A stretch of 46,868 nucleotides of DNA from Pseudomonadota bacterium (GTDB lineage: Bacteria > Pseudomonadota > Alphaproteobacteria > Rhizobiales > Rhizobiaceae). Under the pieces are notes generated by a model. It did no database searches, was not told the origin of the DNA, and saw only the letters and a program-made list of their open reading frames with translations. The stretch's first letter is position 1, and the number at the start of each line of letters is the position of its first letter. The position numbers and the translations under genes were made by a program. This document shows, piece after piece, positions 1 through 8,859 of the stretch. The DNA is taken from the NCBI GenBank assembly GCA_023435335.1, contig JAEYRU010000200.1, positions 1-46,868 on the forward strand, written 5' to 3'.

Positions 1-180
1 CTCGAGCGTGCCGGACTTGCCAGAACGGAATGCGGCGGCCAGCGCCTCGCCAAGGACCCCGGCTACCTCATCATGTTCGCGCACCAGCCGTCCGCCACCA
101 TCGGCCAGGTCGGTCACCAGGATCGCCGCGCGGCGCGCGGCCCTTTCCGCGTTCAGTTCGGTGAGAAGCCTTGGATCCAT
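1..180 (-). CDS. XdhC-family protein, N-terminal part (runs off the left edge)
   Basis: An open frame starts with ATG at 180 and runs leftwards off the window; 60 codons are visible. The readable protein begins MDPRLLTELNAERAARRAAI and continues with LVTDL and a Gly-rich turn, which resembles the start of XdhC/CoxI-type proteins. That family protects or inserts the sulfurated molybdenum cofactor in xanthine dehydrogenase or CO dehydrogenase-like enzymes. It begins 3 bases after the stop of another XdhC-family gene, so the two are probably co-translated. Family assignment rests on a short N-terminus plus context; the C-terminal Rossmann domain typical of the family lies outside the window. Confidence 0.7.
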   Translation of the reverse strand, partial: MDPRLLTELNAERAARRAAILVTDLADGGGRLVREHDEVAGVLGEALAAAFRSGKSGTLE

Positions 181-183
181 GCG

Positions 184-519
184 TCAGCCCAGCCGCTCCA
201 CAAACACCTTGATGCGTCCGCCGCATGAGAGGCCAACGCGCCAGGCCGTCTCGTCGGCGACGCCGAACTCCAGCATGCGTGGGATACCGCTCTCGATCAC
301 TTCCGCCGCCTCCGCGATGACAGCCCCTTCGACGCAGCCGCCCGAGACCGAGCCTTCGAAGTTGCCCTCGGCGTCGATGACGAGCTGGCTGCCCACGGGC
401 CGCGGCGCCGACCCCCAGGTCTCGATCACCGTCGCGAGGGCGAGTTCCTTGCCGGCGTTCATCCAGTCTTCCGCGACCGTCAAAGGGTCGCGGAACGTTT
501 CGGCAGCCTGTTCCTGCAT
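184..519 (-). CDS. XdhC/CoxI-family molybdenum cofactor maturation protein (short form)
   Basis: This 111-residue protein carries the XdhC_CoxI N-terminal domain. It contains the ATVIETWGSAPRPVGSQLVI block (residues about 29-48) and the signature SGGCVEGAV, with a second Cys in LSCGGRIKVF near the C-terminus. Family members deliver or sulfurate the Mo cofactor for molybdenum hydroxylases. The protein stops after the first domain and has no Rossmann domain, so function may be split between it and the adjacent gene that runs off the left edge. The ATG at 519 was chosen because the domain begins soon after it; reading further upstream gives Arg-rich non-conserved sequence. It follows the CoxE-like gene by 34 bases in the same direction. 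Confidence 0.85.
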   Translation of the reverse strand: MQEQAAETFRDPLTVAEDWMNAGKELALATVIETWGSAPRPVGSQLVIDAEGNFEGSVSGGCVEGAVIAEAAEVIESGIPRMLEFGVADETAWRVGLSCGGRIKVFVERLG

Positions 520-553
520 GGCGCATCTCCCGGTGACGTCTGCATCAATATGG

Positions 554-1795
554 TCACGCGACCCGGCTATTGCCAAGCCTTCGCTTTGCCTCGACACCTC
601 GTCGCCCGGACGAGAGCGAGGCGCACAGGTCGGCCAACGCGTCGAGCGTATGGACGGGGCGGAATTCGTCGACGTGCGGCAGCATTGCCCGCACGCCGCG
701 CGCCCGCGCCTCGAACCCGTCAAAGCGCAGCAGCGGGTTGAGCCAGATCAGCCGCCGGCAGGACTTCCTCAGCCGCTCCATCTCTTCCGAGAGCTGCTCG
801 ACGTCGTCTCGTTCGAGCCCGTCGGTGATCAGCAGCACCACCGCCCCCTGCCCCAGGACTCGGCGCGACCACAGGCGGTTGAACTCGTGAAGCGCATCGC
901 CGATGCGCGTACCGCCGGCCCAGTCGCGCACGGCGAGCGCGCTGTCGGCGAGCGCCTCATCGACGTCGCGGTGGCGCATCTGGCGAGTCAGGTTTGTCAG
1001 CCGCGTCCCGAACACGAAGGTGTGAACGCGCCGCCGGTTCTCCGAAAGGGCATGCATGAAATGCAGGAAGATGCGGGTGTACTGGCTCATCGAGCCGGAT
1101 ATGTCGGCCAGCACCACCAGCGGGGGATGCTCCTCCCGCACCGAACGGAACTTCGGCAGGATCAGGTCCCCTCCGGTCCTCAGCGCCCCGCGCATCATTG
1201 CCCGTGCATCGAAGCGCTGCCCGCGCGGGTCGGCGCGGTAGCGGCGCGTCGGCACCTTGTCGAAGGGCAGGCGCATTTCGGCAATCGCCCTGCGCGCATC
1301 TGCCAACTCGTCGGCGCTCATCTGCGCGAAATCCTTGCCGCGCAGCACCTCGTTGCCCGAGAAGGTCAGCCGCGCGTCGATCTCGATCTGCGGGATTTCC
1401 TGGACCGGCTGCTTCTCCTCGTGGCCCGCGAACATCGCGCCGGCCACGCGCTTCTCGGCGGCCCGGCTCTTCTCCTTCTCGCGCATGTCGACGGCGACGG
1501 GCGAGAACATGGCGATCATCTTCTCGATCAGTTCGCGCGACTTCCAGAACAGCCGGAACGCCTCGTCGAAGACCGCATGATCTTCATGGCGCTTCACCAG
1601 CACGGCGTGGAGCGTCCAGTAGAAATCCTCGCGGGAGCCTATGCCGGTCGCGAGCACGGCGTCGATCGCCTCGACCACCGAGGCGGGTCCGACCCGCATA
1701 CCGGCCCTGCGCAGGGCCCGGGCAAAATAGACGATGTTGTCGGCGATTCGCCCCTGCGGGTCGGCGGTCGCGGCGGCGCTTCCCGGTATCGCCAC
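554..1795 (-). CDS. coxE: VWA-domain CoxE-like protein
   Basis: The 413-residue product is a CoxE-type von Willebrand factor A protein. The N-terminal half (about 15-220) is the CoxE-specific helical region; the VWA domain follows, with the metal-ion-dependent adhesion site DISGSMS at residues 231-237 and later acidic residues in LLITDGLERDD. CoxE works with the MoxR-type ATPase CoxD to mature the active site of CO dehydrogenase-like molybdenum hydroxylases, by analogy with the cox operon of carboxydotrophs. It starts 4 bases after the stop of the CoxD-like gene, so coupling is likely. The target enzyme is not in the window; nicotine, aldehyde or CO dehydrogenase-type hydroxylases are all possible. 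Confidence 0.88.
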   Translation of the reverse strand: MAIPGSAAATADPQGRIADNIVYFARALRRAGMRVGPASVVEAIDAVLATGIGSREDFYWTLHAVLVKRHEDHAVFDEAFRLFWKSRELIEKMIAMFSPVAVDMREKEKSRAAEKRVAGAMFAGHEEKQPVQEIPQIEIDARLTFSGNEVLRGKDFAQMSADELADARRAIAEMRLPFDKVPTRRYRADPRGQRFDARAMMRGALRTGGDLILPKFRSVREEHPPLVVLADISGSMSQYTRIFLHFMHALSENRRRVHTFVFGTRLTNLTRQMRHRDVDEALADSALAVRDWAGGTRIGDALHEFNRLWSRRVLGQGAVVLLITDGLERDDVEQLSEEMERLRKSCRRLIWLNPLLRFDGFEARARGVRAMLPHVDEFRPVHTLDALADLCASLSSGRRGVEAKRRLGNSRVA

Positions 1796-1799
1796 CGGC

Positions 1800-2729
1800 C
1801 TACTCCGCGGCAGCGAGTTCGGCCTTCACCTCCTCGAGGATGCGGCGGCCCTCGCCCTGGCCGATCCGGGCGATATCATCCTGATACTTCAGCAAAACCC
1901 CGATCGTGTCCGACACCGTTTCGGGGTCCAGCGCAATCTTGTCGAGTTCGGTGAGCGCACCGGCCCAATCGATCGTCTCGGCGACGCCGGGGACCTTGAA
2001 AAGATCCATCTCGCGCAGCTTCTGCACGAAGCGCACCACTTCCTGCGAAAGCCGGGCATTGGCCTGCGGCACCTTGCGCGAGACGATCTCCAGTTCGCGC
2101 GCCGCATCCGGATAATCGACCCAGTGATACAGGCAGCGGCGCTTCAGGGCGTCGTGGATTTCCCTGGTGCGATTGGTCGTGATGATGACGATGGGCGGTT
2201 CGGCCGCCCTGATGGTGCCCAGTTCGGGCACAGTCACCTGGAAATCCGACAGTATCTCAAGCAGGAAAGCCTCAAAGGCCTCGTCGGTGCGGTCGAGCTC
2301 GTCGATCAGGAACACCGGAGCCGCGCCCGGAAGCCCTGCCAGCGCCTCGAGCACCGGGCGGCGGATAAGATACTTCTCGGAGAAGACATTCTTCTCCATC
2401 AGATCGCGGTCCGTCTGGCCGGCGGCTTCGTCCAGCCGGATCTCGATCATCTGGGCGGCATAGTTCCACTCGTAGACCGCGGACGAGACGTCGAGACCCT
2501 CGTAGCACTGAAGCCGGATGAGCGGCCGTCCCAGCGCAGTTGAGATGACCTTTGCGATCTCGGTCTTTCCGACCCCCGCCTCGCCCTCCAGGAACAACGG
2601 GCGTCGCATGCGCAACGCCAGAAACAGCACGGTCGCCAGCGCGCGGTCGGCGACATAGTCCGCTCTGGCGAGCATCTGCAATGTCTCGTCGATCGATTGC
2701 GGAACCGGGCGGGGTTTGGCAACGGACAT
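1800..2729 (-). CDS. coxD: MoxR-family AAA+ ATPase, CoxD-like
   Basis: This 309-residue protein is a MoxR-type AAA+ ATPase. Walker A is GEAGVGKT (residues 49-56) and Walker B is VFLIDELDR (139-147); further on, ITTNRTREIHDALKRRCLYH gives sensor 1 and the arginine finger. The length and the CoxE partner immediately downstream point to the CoxD subgroup, which remodels or helps sulfurate molybdenum hydroxylases, rather than the methanol dehydrogenase MoxR group. It lies 25 bases after the flavin reductase stop codon, so all five genes from 3264 to the left edge may form one transcript. Confidence 0.88.
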   Translation of the reverse strand: MSVAKPRPVPQSIDETLQMLARADYVADRALATVLFLALRMRRPLFLEGEAGVGKTEIAKVISTALGRPLIRLQCYEGLDVSSAVYEWNYAAQMIEIRLDEAAGQTDRDLMEKNVFSEKYLIRRPVLEALAGLPGAAPVFLIDELDRTDEAFEAFLLEILSDFQVTVPELGTIRAAEPPIVIITTNRTREIHDALKRRCLYHWVDYPDAARELEIVSRKVPQANARLSQEVVRFVQKLREMDLFKVPGVAETIDWAGALTELDKIALDPETVSDTIGVLLKYQDDIARIGQGEGRRILEEVKAELAAAE

Positions 2730-2754
2730 GAAGGCTCCGGCTACGGATGGCGGG

Positions 2755-3264
2755 TCAAAGGGCGCGGTATTCGCGGTTATAATAAAGCAATGGCTGCAGG
2801 CTGTCGCCGATGCGAATGCCCCTTACCTTTCCGAAATGCACCCTGTGCGTGGCGAAGTCCTTGGTCTCCACCAGTTCGCAGTCGAAGACGGCGGCCGCGT
2901 CGGCAAGCGTCGGCGCGCCCGTGGCGATCGTATCCCAGCTACCCAGCGCGAAGCGCGCGTCCTGCGTGAGCCCGGTGAGGCCCGAGAAAGCGTTCGCCAG
3001 ATCCTGCTGACCGGCCGCGAGCGTGTTGAGCGCGAAGACGCCATTCTTCACGTAGAGATCGTTCGCCTCGTTGCCCCGATTGAGGCACACCAGGACCGTA
3101 GGCGGTTCGTCGGATACCGAGCATGCCGCAATCACGGTGGTGCCTCGCCGCCCTGCGCTGCCGTCCGTGCTCACCACGTGGACGGCACCGGCAAAGCGGC
3201 TCATCGCGTCCCGATAGTGGCGCGGTTCGACTTCTGACTTCTTCAACACGCCGGCAAGCCCCAC
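2755..3264 (-). CDS. Flavin reductase-like FMN-binding protein
   Basis: The 169-residue product belongs to the short-chain flavin reductase family (RutF/HpaC type). It shows YRDAMSRFAGAVHVVST near the start, the TVIAACSVSDEPPTVLVCLN flavin-binding block, and FALNTLAAGQQDLANAFSG. Members reduce FMN or FAD with NAD(P)H for a partner monooxygenase; none is visible here, so the partner is unknown. The start is GTG at 3264; another GTG at 3249 is possible and neither has a strong ribosome binding site. An AT-rich TATATA element in the divergent gap (around 3280-3286) could be part of its promoter. Confidence 0.82.
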   Translation of the reverse strand: MGLAGVLKKSEVEPRHYRDAMSRFAGAVHVVSTDGSAGRRGTTVIAACSVSDEPPTVLVCLNRGNEANDLYVKNGVFALNTLAAGQQDLANAFSGLTGLTQDARFALGSWDTIATGAPTLADAAAVFDCELVETKDFATHRVHFGKVRGIRIGDSLQPLLYYNREYRAL

Positions 3265-3393
3265 TCGATTTCTTCACAGCTATATAGTGGCTGGGCGGCT
3301 TGCCTCAAGCTGGTAGCGGGGCGTGGCAATCAAGAGGTGTCTTTTCCGCGCGATCCGTTTCGGCTAGTTTCCGCGCCGATAGCGAGGGGCAAC

Positions 3394-3840
3394 ATGGCCA
3401 AGACACCCGAAAAGAAACCCGCCACCAATAGGAAGGCGGCCGCGCTGAAGAAGCCCGCGGCAGCGTCCAAGTCGTCGGCGGCAGGCACCAAGAAGACCGC
3501 GGCGGCGCCGAAAACCGCACCGGCAGCGGCACAGAGTCCAGCCGCAGTGGCCAAGAAGGCAAGGCCGGCGGCGACAAAGCCGGCTGCGGCAAGCGCATCC
3601 GTAGCGGCTACGAAATCCGCGGCTCCGAAGAGGCCCGCGAAGGTGCAGCGAAAGGCCAAGGTCGATGCCTCGAGGCCGATCGGCGACGGCCCTGCATGGG
3701 ACGGCGATCCCAACAAGATTCCCGACTACAAGGCTGACACGGACATCGTTTCGGCGGTGCTGTCCCAATTCCGCCTGATACGTGGCGTGTGGGGCAAGAT
3801 CCGCGCTCTCGGCGTCATTCTGCTGCGCGTCCTACCCTGA
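3394..3840 (+). CDS. Lys/Ala/Pro-rich basic protein with a conserved-looking C-terminus
   Basis: A 148-residue protein of unrecognised function. Residues 1-90 are low complexity, built almost only from Lys, Ala, Pro, Thr and Ser in the manner of histone H1-like or disordered nucleic-acid-binding tails. Residues about 98-148 differ: a Trp/Asp/Pro-rich linker, then a hydrophobic basic stretch (IVSAVLSQFRLIRGVWGKIR) ending in VILLRVLP that could be an amphipathic membrane-associated helix. The ATG at 3394 was preferred over 3337 because GAGGGGC precedes it closely. It ends 10 bases before the beta-hydroxylase-like gene, so the two probably form an operon. Confidence 0.6.
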   Translation: MAKTPEKKPATNRKAAALKKPAAASKSSAAGTKKTAAAPKTAPAAAQSPAAVAKKARPAATKPAAASASVAATKSAAPKRPAKVQRKAKVDASRPIGDGPAWDGDPNKIPDYKADTDIVSAVLSQFRLIRGVWGKIRALGVILLRVLP

Positions 3841-3850
3841 AAGGTCCGCC

Positions 3851-4438
3851 ATGTTCTTCGACAACTCCCTTTTCCCCTGGCTTCCCAACATCCAGAACAA
3901 CTGGCGCGTGATCCGCAAGGAACTCGAAGCTCTTGGCAGCAATGCAGGCTTCGCGCCCTGGTACGAGAAGCACTTCTACAACCAGGGCTGGAACGTTTTC
4001 GGCCTCTACGGATGGGGCGTGAAGCTCGACCGCCATTGCGAGATGGTGCCGGAGACCACCAAGCTTATCGAGACGATTCCCGGCCTCCTCAACGCCGGCT
4101 TCTCGCGCATGGCGCCGAAGACGCATATCCGCCCTCACAAGGGATTCCCGGAGGGTGTTCTGCGTCTCCACATTCCGCTTATCGTGCCGGAAGGCTGCGC
4201 GCTGCGCGTGGAGCGCGAGGTGCGGCAGTGGAAAGAAGGCGAGTTGTTCGTCTTCGACGACTGCATGGCGCACGAGGCCTGGAACAACAGCGACGAGTAT
4301 CGCACCGTGATGCTGGTGGACTTCCAAGCGGACGACCTGGTCGTGATCAAGCCGCGCAAACGCAGGGTCGAGACCTTCGTCCGCAAGCTCATGGGCAAGC
4401 AGTCGGAATTCAACTACCTGCCCAAGGCAGCGGAGTGA
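3851..4438 (+). CDS. Aspartyl/asparaginyl beta-hydroxylase-like 2-oxoglutarate oxygenase
   Basis: The 195-residue product matches the Asp/Asn beta-hydroxylase domain, a non-haem iron, 2-oxoglutarate-dependent oxygenase fold. The diagnostic run reads THIRPHKGFPEGVLRLHIPL followed by the DDCMAHEAWNNS block. By family knowledge the two iron-binding histidines should be H96 and H141, and R151 in YRTVMLVDF should hold 2-oxoglutarate; this family typically lacks the third acidic ligand. Bacterial relatives include lipid A hydroxylase LpxO, but LpxO is larger and membrane-anchored, so I do not assign that role. The substrate is unknown. It directly follows the Lys/Ala-rich gene. Confidence 0.82.
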   Translation: MFFDNSLFPWLPNIQNNWRVIRKELEALGSNAGFAPWYEKHFYNQGWNVFGLYGWGVKLDRHCEMVPETTKLIETIPGLLNAGFSRMAPKTHIRPHKGFPEGVLRLHIPLIVPEGCALRVEREVRQWKEGELFVFDDCMAHEAWNNSDEYRTVMLVDFQADDLVVIKPRKRRVETFVRKLMGKQSEFNYLPKAAE

Positions 4439-4504
4439 CCCACGCCCCACTTCGTGGCGATTTGGCGTATTCACATTGCGGGGCCGGGACGTAGATTGCA
4501 GCCC

Positions 4505-5578
4505 ATGCGCCTTGCCATCCTTCCCGCAACAGCCGTCGCGCTCCTGGCTATCTCACCGGATGTCGCGCACGCGCAGTCGGTAGGCATTGTCGCGCCGCTA
4601 AGCGGTACAGTGGCGCCGCTCGGCGAGCAGTTGCGGCAAGGCGCCGAAGCCGCTGCAGCCGAACGCGGCGTCCAGGCGGGCAACCTTCATGTAGCCGACG
4701 ATGCCTGCACGCCGGAAGGGGGAGAGGCCGCGGCGCGCGAGATGGTAGCGGCGGGCGTCTCGGCGGTCGTCGGCTTCCTGTGCACGGAGGCTATCGAGTC
4801 AGCGCTGCCGATTCTCAAGGAGGCAGCTATTCCTGTCATCACTCCGGGCGTGCGCACGGACAGCCTGACGGACCGGCGCGACCGCACCGGCTGGCCGGTC
4901 TATCGGACGGCGCCCCGCGCCGACGGCGAGCAGAAGGCGGTTGCGGACATCCTCATTCCACGCTGGCGTGACCAGCTGTTTGCGCTGGTGGACGACGGCA
5001 CGATCTACGGGCGCGAGCTGATCGAAAGCTTCCGGCTCGCCGCCGAAACGGCCGGGCTCAAGGCGGTGTTCGTGGACACCTATCGTCCGCAGATGGACAA
5101 CCAGGTCGGGCTGGTGGCGCGATTGCGGCGCGCCGGCGCCACGCATGTGCTGGTTGGCGGCGACCGCGCCGATGTCGCGATCATGGGGCGCGACGCGGCC
5201 GAACTGGACTACGATCTGGTGATCGCCGCGGGCGAAAACCTGCGCGCGGCGCCCGACGACATTCCGCTCGCCGAGGGCACGCTGATGATAGGCTTGGCGG
5301 AACCGGCCGAGATTGCCGCGCCGGACGTGCTTGCGGCCTTGGCTCGGCGCGAGATCATCCCGGACGGCTACGTGCTCCCGGCCTTCGCCGCGATGGAGAT
5401 CGCGATGAAGGCGCAGGCCGAGGCCGCAGCCGCAGGTACGACTGTTGCCGATGTCCTTTCAGGCGGGAGCTACGAGACCGCGCTCGGCACCATCGGCTTC
5501 GACGCGAAAGGGGATCTGGCCGAAAGCCCCTATCGTCTGTTCAGGTACGAAGGCGGCGCCTTCGTCGAGGTCGATTGA
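4505..5578 (+). CDS. Periplasmic ligand-binding protein, branched-chain amino acid ABC transporter type
   Basis: A 357-residue type I periplasmic binding protein (LivJ-like). A signal peptide MRLAILPATAVALLAISPDV ends at AHA before QSVGIVAPLSG. The mature part has the two-lobe Leu/Ile/Val-binding pattern: GIVAPLSGTVAPLGEQLRQG, AAGVSAVVGFLCTEAIESALPI, then PVITPGV. The ATG at 4505 starts the signal peptide; upstream in-frame codons are not conserved-looking. No ABC permease or ATPase lies nearby, so it may be an orphan receptor or work with transporters elsewhere. Its stop is separated by one base from the start of the P1 peptidase, implying co-translation; a role in peptide or amino-acid use would fit but is inference. 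Confidence 0.85.
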   Translation: MRLAILPATAVALLAISPDVAHAQSVGIVAPLSGTVAPLGEQLRQGAEAAAAERGVQAGNLHVADDACTPEGGEAAAREMVAAGVSAVVGFLCTEAIESALPILKEAAIPVITPGVRTDSLTDRRDRTGWPVYRTAPRADGEQKAVADILIPRWRDQLFALVDDGTIYGRELIESFRLAAETAGLKAVFVDTYRPQMDNQVGLVARLRRAGATHVLVGGDRADVAIMGRDAAELDYDLVIAAGENLRAAPDDIPLAEGTLMIGLAEPAEIAAPDVLAALARREIIPDGYVLPAFAAMEIAMKAQAEAAAAGTTVADVLSGGSYETALGTIGFDAKGDLAESPYRLFRYEGGAFVEVD

Positions 5579-5579
5579 C

Positions 5580-6602
5580 ATGCCCTTCAGGCCCGGCCCG
5601 CGCAACCTGATCACCGACGTCTCCGGTCTCGTCGTGGGCAATGTCGGCGACGCGCAGCTGAAATCGGGGGTGACCGCGCTCCTGTGCGAGAAACCCACGG
5701 TCGCGGCCGTACAGGTGTTGGGTGGCGCGCCGGGCACGCGGGAGACCGACGCGCTGGAGCCGCACACAATTACCGATGGCGTCCATGCCCTCGTGCTGTC
5801 AGGCGGCTCCGCCTTCGGGCTCGACGCTGCGTCCGGCGTGCAGGCATGGCTGCGCGAGCGCGGCCGCGGTTTCGAAATGCGTGGGCATCGCGTGCCGATC
5901 GTGCCGAGCGCCATACTGTTCGATCTTCCGAATGGCGGCGACAAGAACTGGGGCAGATACCCGCCCTACCGCGAGATGGGCTACGAGGCAGCGGCCGGGG
6001 CAGCAGCCGACTTTGCGCTGGGCACGGCCGGCGCCGGGGTCGGCGCCTTGACCGCCGGCCTGAAGGGCGGGCTGGGTTCGGCATCCGCAGTGCTTGATAG
6101 CGGCGTCACCGTCGCCGCGCTGGTCGCTGTCAACGCGGCCGGATCGGTCACTGTGGGTCGCACGCCGCACTTCTGGGCAGCACCATTCGAGATCGGGGAC
6201 GAATTCGGCGGACTCGGCCTTCCTTCGCCCATGCCGCAGGACGCCAGCGACGTGATCCCGAAACACTACGGAAGCGCGCCCTCCGGCGGCAATACGACGA
6301 TCGGCATCATTGCGACCGACGCGACCCTTTCCAAGGCCGCAGCCAAGCGACTGGCAATCGCGGCCCACGACGGCTTCGCTCGCGCGATCTGGCCGGTGCA
6401 CACGCCGACCGACGGCGACCTGGTATTCGCACTGGCGACAGGCGAGAAGCCGGGAGAAGATCCGCTCCCGCAGGGGATCGCGATGCATGCGGCGGCCACC
6501 GCCGTGATGGCGCGGGCGATCGCGCGCGCGGTCCATGCCGCGACACCGGCTGCGAAGGACCTCGTCCCCACCTGGGCGGAGCGCCGCGCCGCTTCAAGCT
6601 GA
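5580..6602 (+). CDS. P1-family (DmpA-like) aminopeptidase
   Basis: The 340-residue protein is a peptidase family S58/P1 (DmpA) member, an Ntn-hydrolase that cleaves itself into two chains. The likely nucleophile is Thr239 in SGGNTTIGIIATDATLSKA, with processing expected after N238. Upstream conserved blocks include NLITDVSGLVVGNV, VHALVLSGGSAFGLDAASGV and GAGVGALTAGLKGG. Related enzymes release N-terminal residues from L- or D-amino acid peptides or beta-peptides. The ATG lies one base after the stop of the binding-protein gene, so no separate leader exists. Confidence 0.88.
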   Translation: MPFRPGPRNLITDVSGLVVGNVGDAQLKSGVTALLCEKPTVAAVQVLGGAPGTRETDALEPHTITDGVHALVLSGGSAFGLDAASGVQAWLRERGRGFEMRGHRVPIVPSAILFDLPNGGDKNWGRYPPYREMGYEAAAGAAADFALGTAGAGVGALTAGLKGGLGSASAVLDSGVTVAALVAVNAAGSVTVGRTPHFWAAPFEIGDEFGGLGLPSPMPQDASDVIPKHYGSAPSGGNTTIGIIATDATLSKAAAKRLAIAAHDGFARAIWPVHTPTDGDLVFALATGEKPGEDPLPQGIAMHAAATAVMARAIARAVHAATPAAKDLVPTWAERRAASS

Positions 6603-6650
6603 GGCGGAATCGCACTAGGCTGGGCGGGCCATTTCTGGGAGGAGCCATCC

Positions 6651-7400
6651 ATGCAAACCGTCCCTGCCCTCGCAGCCGCCGCCAAAGCGGCCTTGGCCTT
6701 CGCCCTGTTCCTGCCCGGGCTTTCTGCCAGCGCGGGCGACATGGCGAACCTGGAGGTTCTTGGCTTCAGCGCCGACGGCGGCATATTCGCCTTCGAGGAG
6801 TTCGGCGTCCAGGATGGCTCCGGATTTCCCTATGCCAGCCGCTTCTATATCCACACGGCCACCGACAGTTTTGTCGCCGGCACCCCGGTGAGAGTTCGCA
6901 TAGACGACGAGGATGCGACGGTCGAGGCCGCGCGAGCCGAAGCGAAGGCGCGCGGCCACGGTGTTATCGCGGACGCGATCCTGTCCGAAAACCGCGGCTA
7001 CGCTGCAGGCATCAATGCGGTGACCGAACTCTCGGCCGATCCGTTTCGCATGGCCGTTAACCCGCGCCCCGTCGTACCTGCTATCGACGTGCCGCTGGAA
7101 TTCCGGCTTGAGGAGATCCCCGTGGCATCGCCGGAGCGCTGTCGCGACCTCGGCGAAATCAAGGGCTTCCGCCTCGTGAAGGTGGCGACCGAGCCGGAGA
7201 AGCAGGCCCGGCTGATCCACGAGGACAGCGGCATCCCGCAGAGCCGGGGCTGTCCGCTGGGCTACGCGATCGCCGGGGTGCAGACGTTCTTCCCCGAGAC
7301 GGGCGATCCGGTCTTTGCGCTGATGATCGCCGTGCGCTCCTTCGGCTTCGAGGGTCCCGATCACCGCTTCATCGCCGTGACCGGACCGATCGGGCAATGA
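6651..7400 (+). CDS. DUF2259 family exported protein
   Basis: A 249-residue predicted secreted protein of the DUF2259 family, common in rhizobia and of unknown function. An N-terminal hydrophobic segment (residues 9-27, ending SASA before GDMAN) looks like a signal peptide. Conserved-looking parts are LEVLGFSADGGIFAFEEFGV, GFPYASRFYIHTATDSFV and CPLGYAIAGVQTFFP. GGGAGGA sits just upstream of the ATG. It is followed by purB with no obvious functional link. Confidence 0.82.
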   Translation: MQTVPALAAAAKAALAFALFLPGLSASAGDMANLEVLGFSADGGIFAFEEFGVQDGSGFPYASRFYIHTATDSFVAGTPVRVRIDDEDATVEAARAEAKARGHGVIADAILSENRGYAAGINAVTELSADPFRMAVNPRPVVPAIDVPLEFRLEEIPVASPERCRDLGEIKGFRLVKVATEPEKQARLIHEDSGIPQSRGCPLGYAIAGVQTFFPETGDPVFALMIAVRSFGFEGPDHRFIAVTGPIGQ

Positions 7401-7473
7401 CGGCAAGTGCGTTGAGCGCGAAGGCAACGTCTGCTACGACGCCCCGACCTAAGCCACAGCACAGGCCCCCAAC

Positions 7474-8781
<1,308 letters not shown>

Positions 8782-8859
8782 AGAGCTGCGCCGCACGGTG
8801 ATGGCACGCGCCGCGGCCTCTGCAGCCTAGTTGGCGGGAAAACCTGGGAGAGAGACGAG

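Noticed and set aside
1800..1800. MoxR-VWA pair as an anti-phage or chaperone defence module
   Set aside because: The adjacent XdhC-family genes and CoxE-type N-terminus point clearly to molybdenum hydroxylase maturation.
8..1954. Long plus-strand open frame opposite coxE and xdhC
   Set aside because: Arg/Pro/Ser/His-rich translation with no family features; it mirrors genuine minus-strand genes in GC-rich DNA. The same applies to 10382-12469 (-), 18405-20471 (+), 31240-33651 (+) and 35049-36371 (+).
3851..4438. LpxO lipid A hydroxylase
   Set aside because: LpxO is longer and membrane-anchored; this 195-residue protein has only the catalytic domain and no membrane segment.
7381..7440. Possible frameshifted tail after the DUF2259 gene (frame +1 reads NDGKCVEREGNVCYDAPT then stop)
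   Set aside because: The tail looks protein-like and starts right at the annotated stop, but the frame closes just upstream (stop at 7378-7380) and the existing C-terminus is plausible. Without homologues a frameshift cannot be supported.
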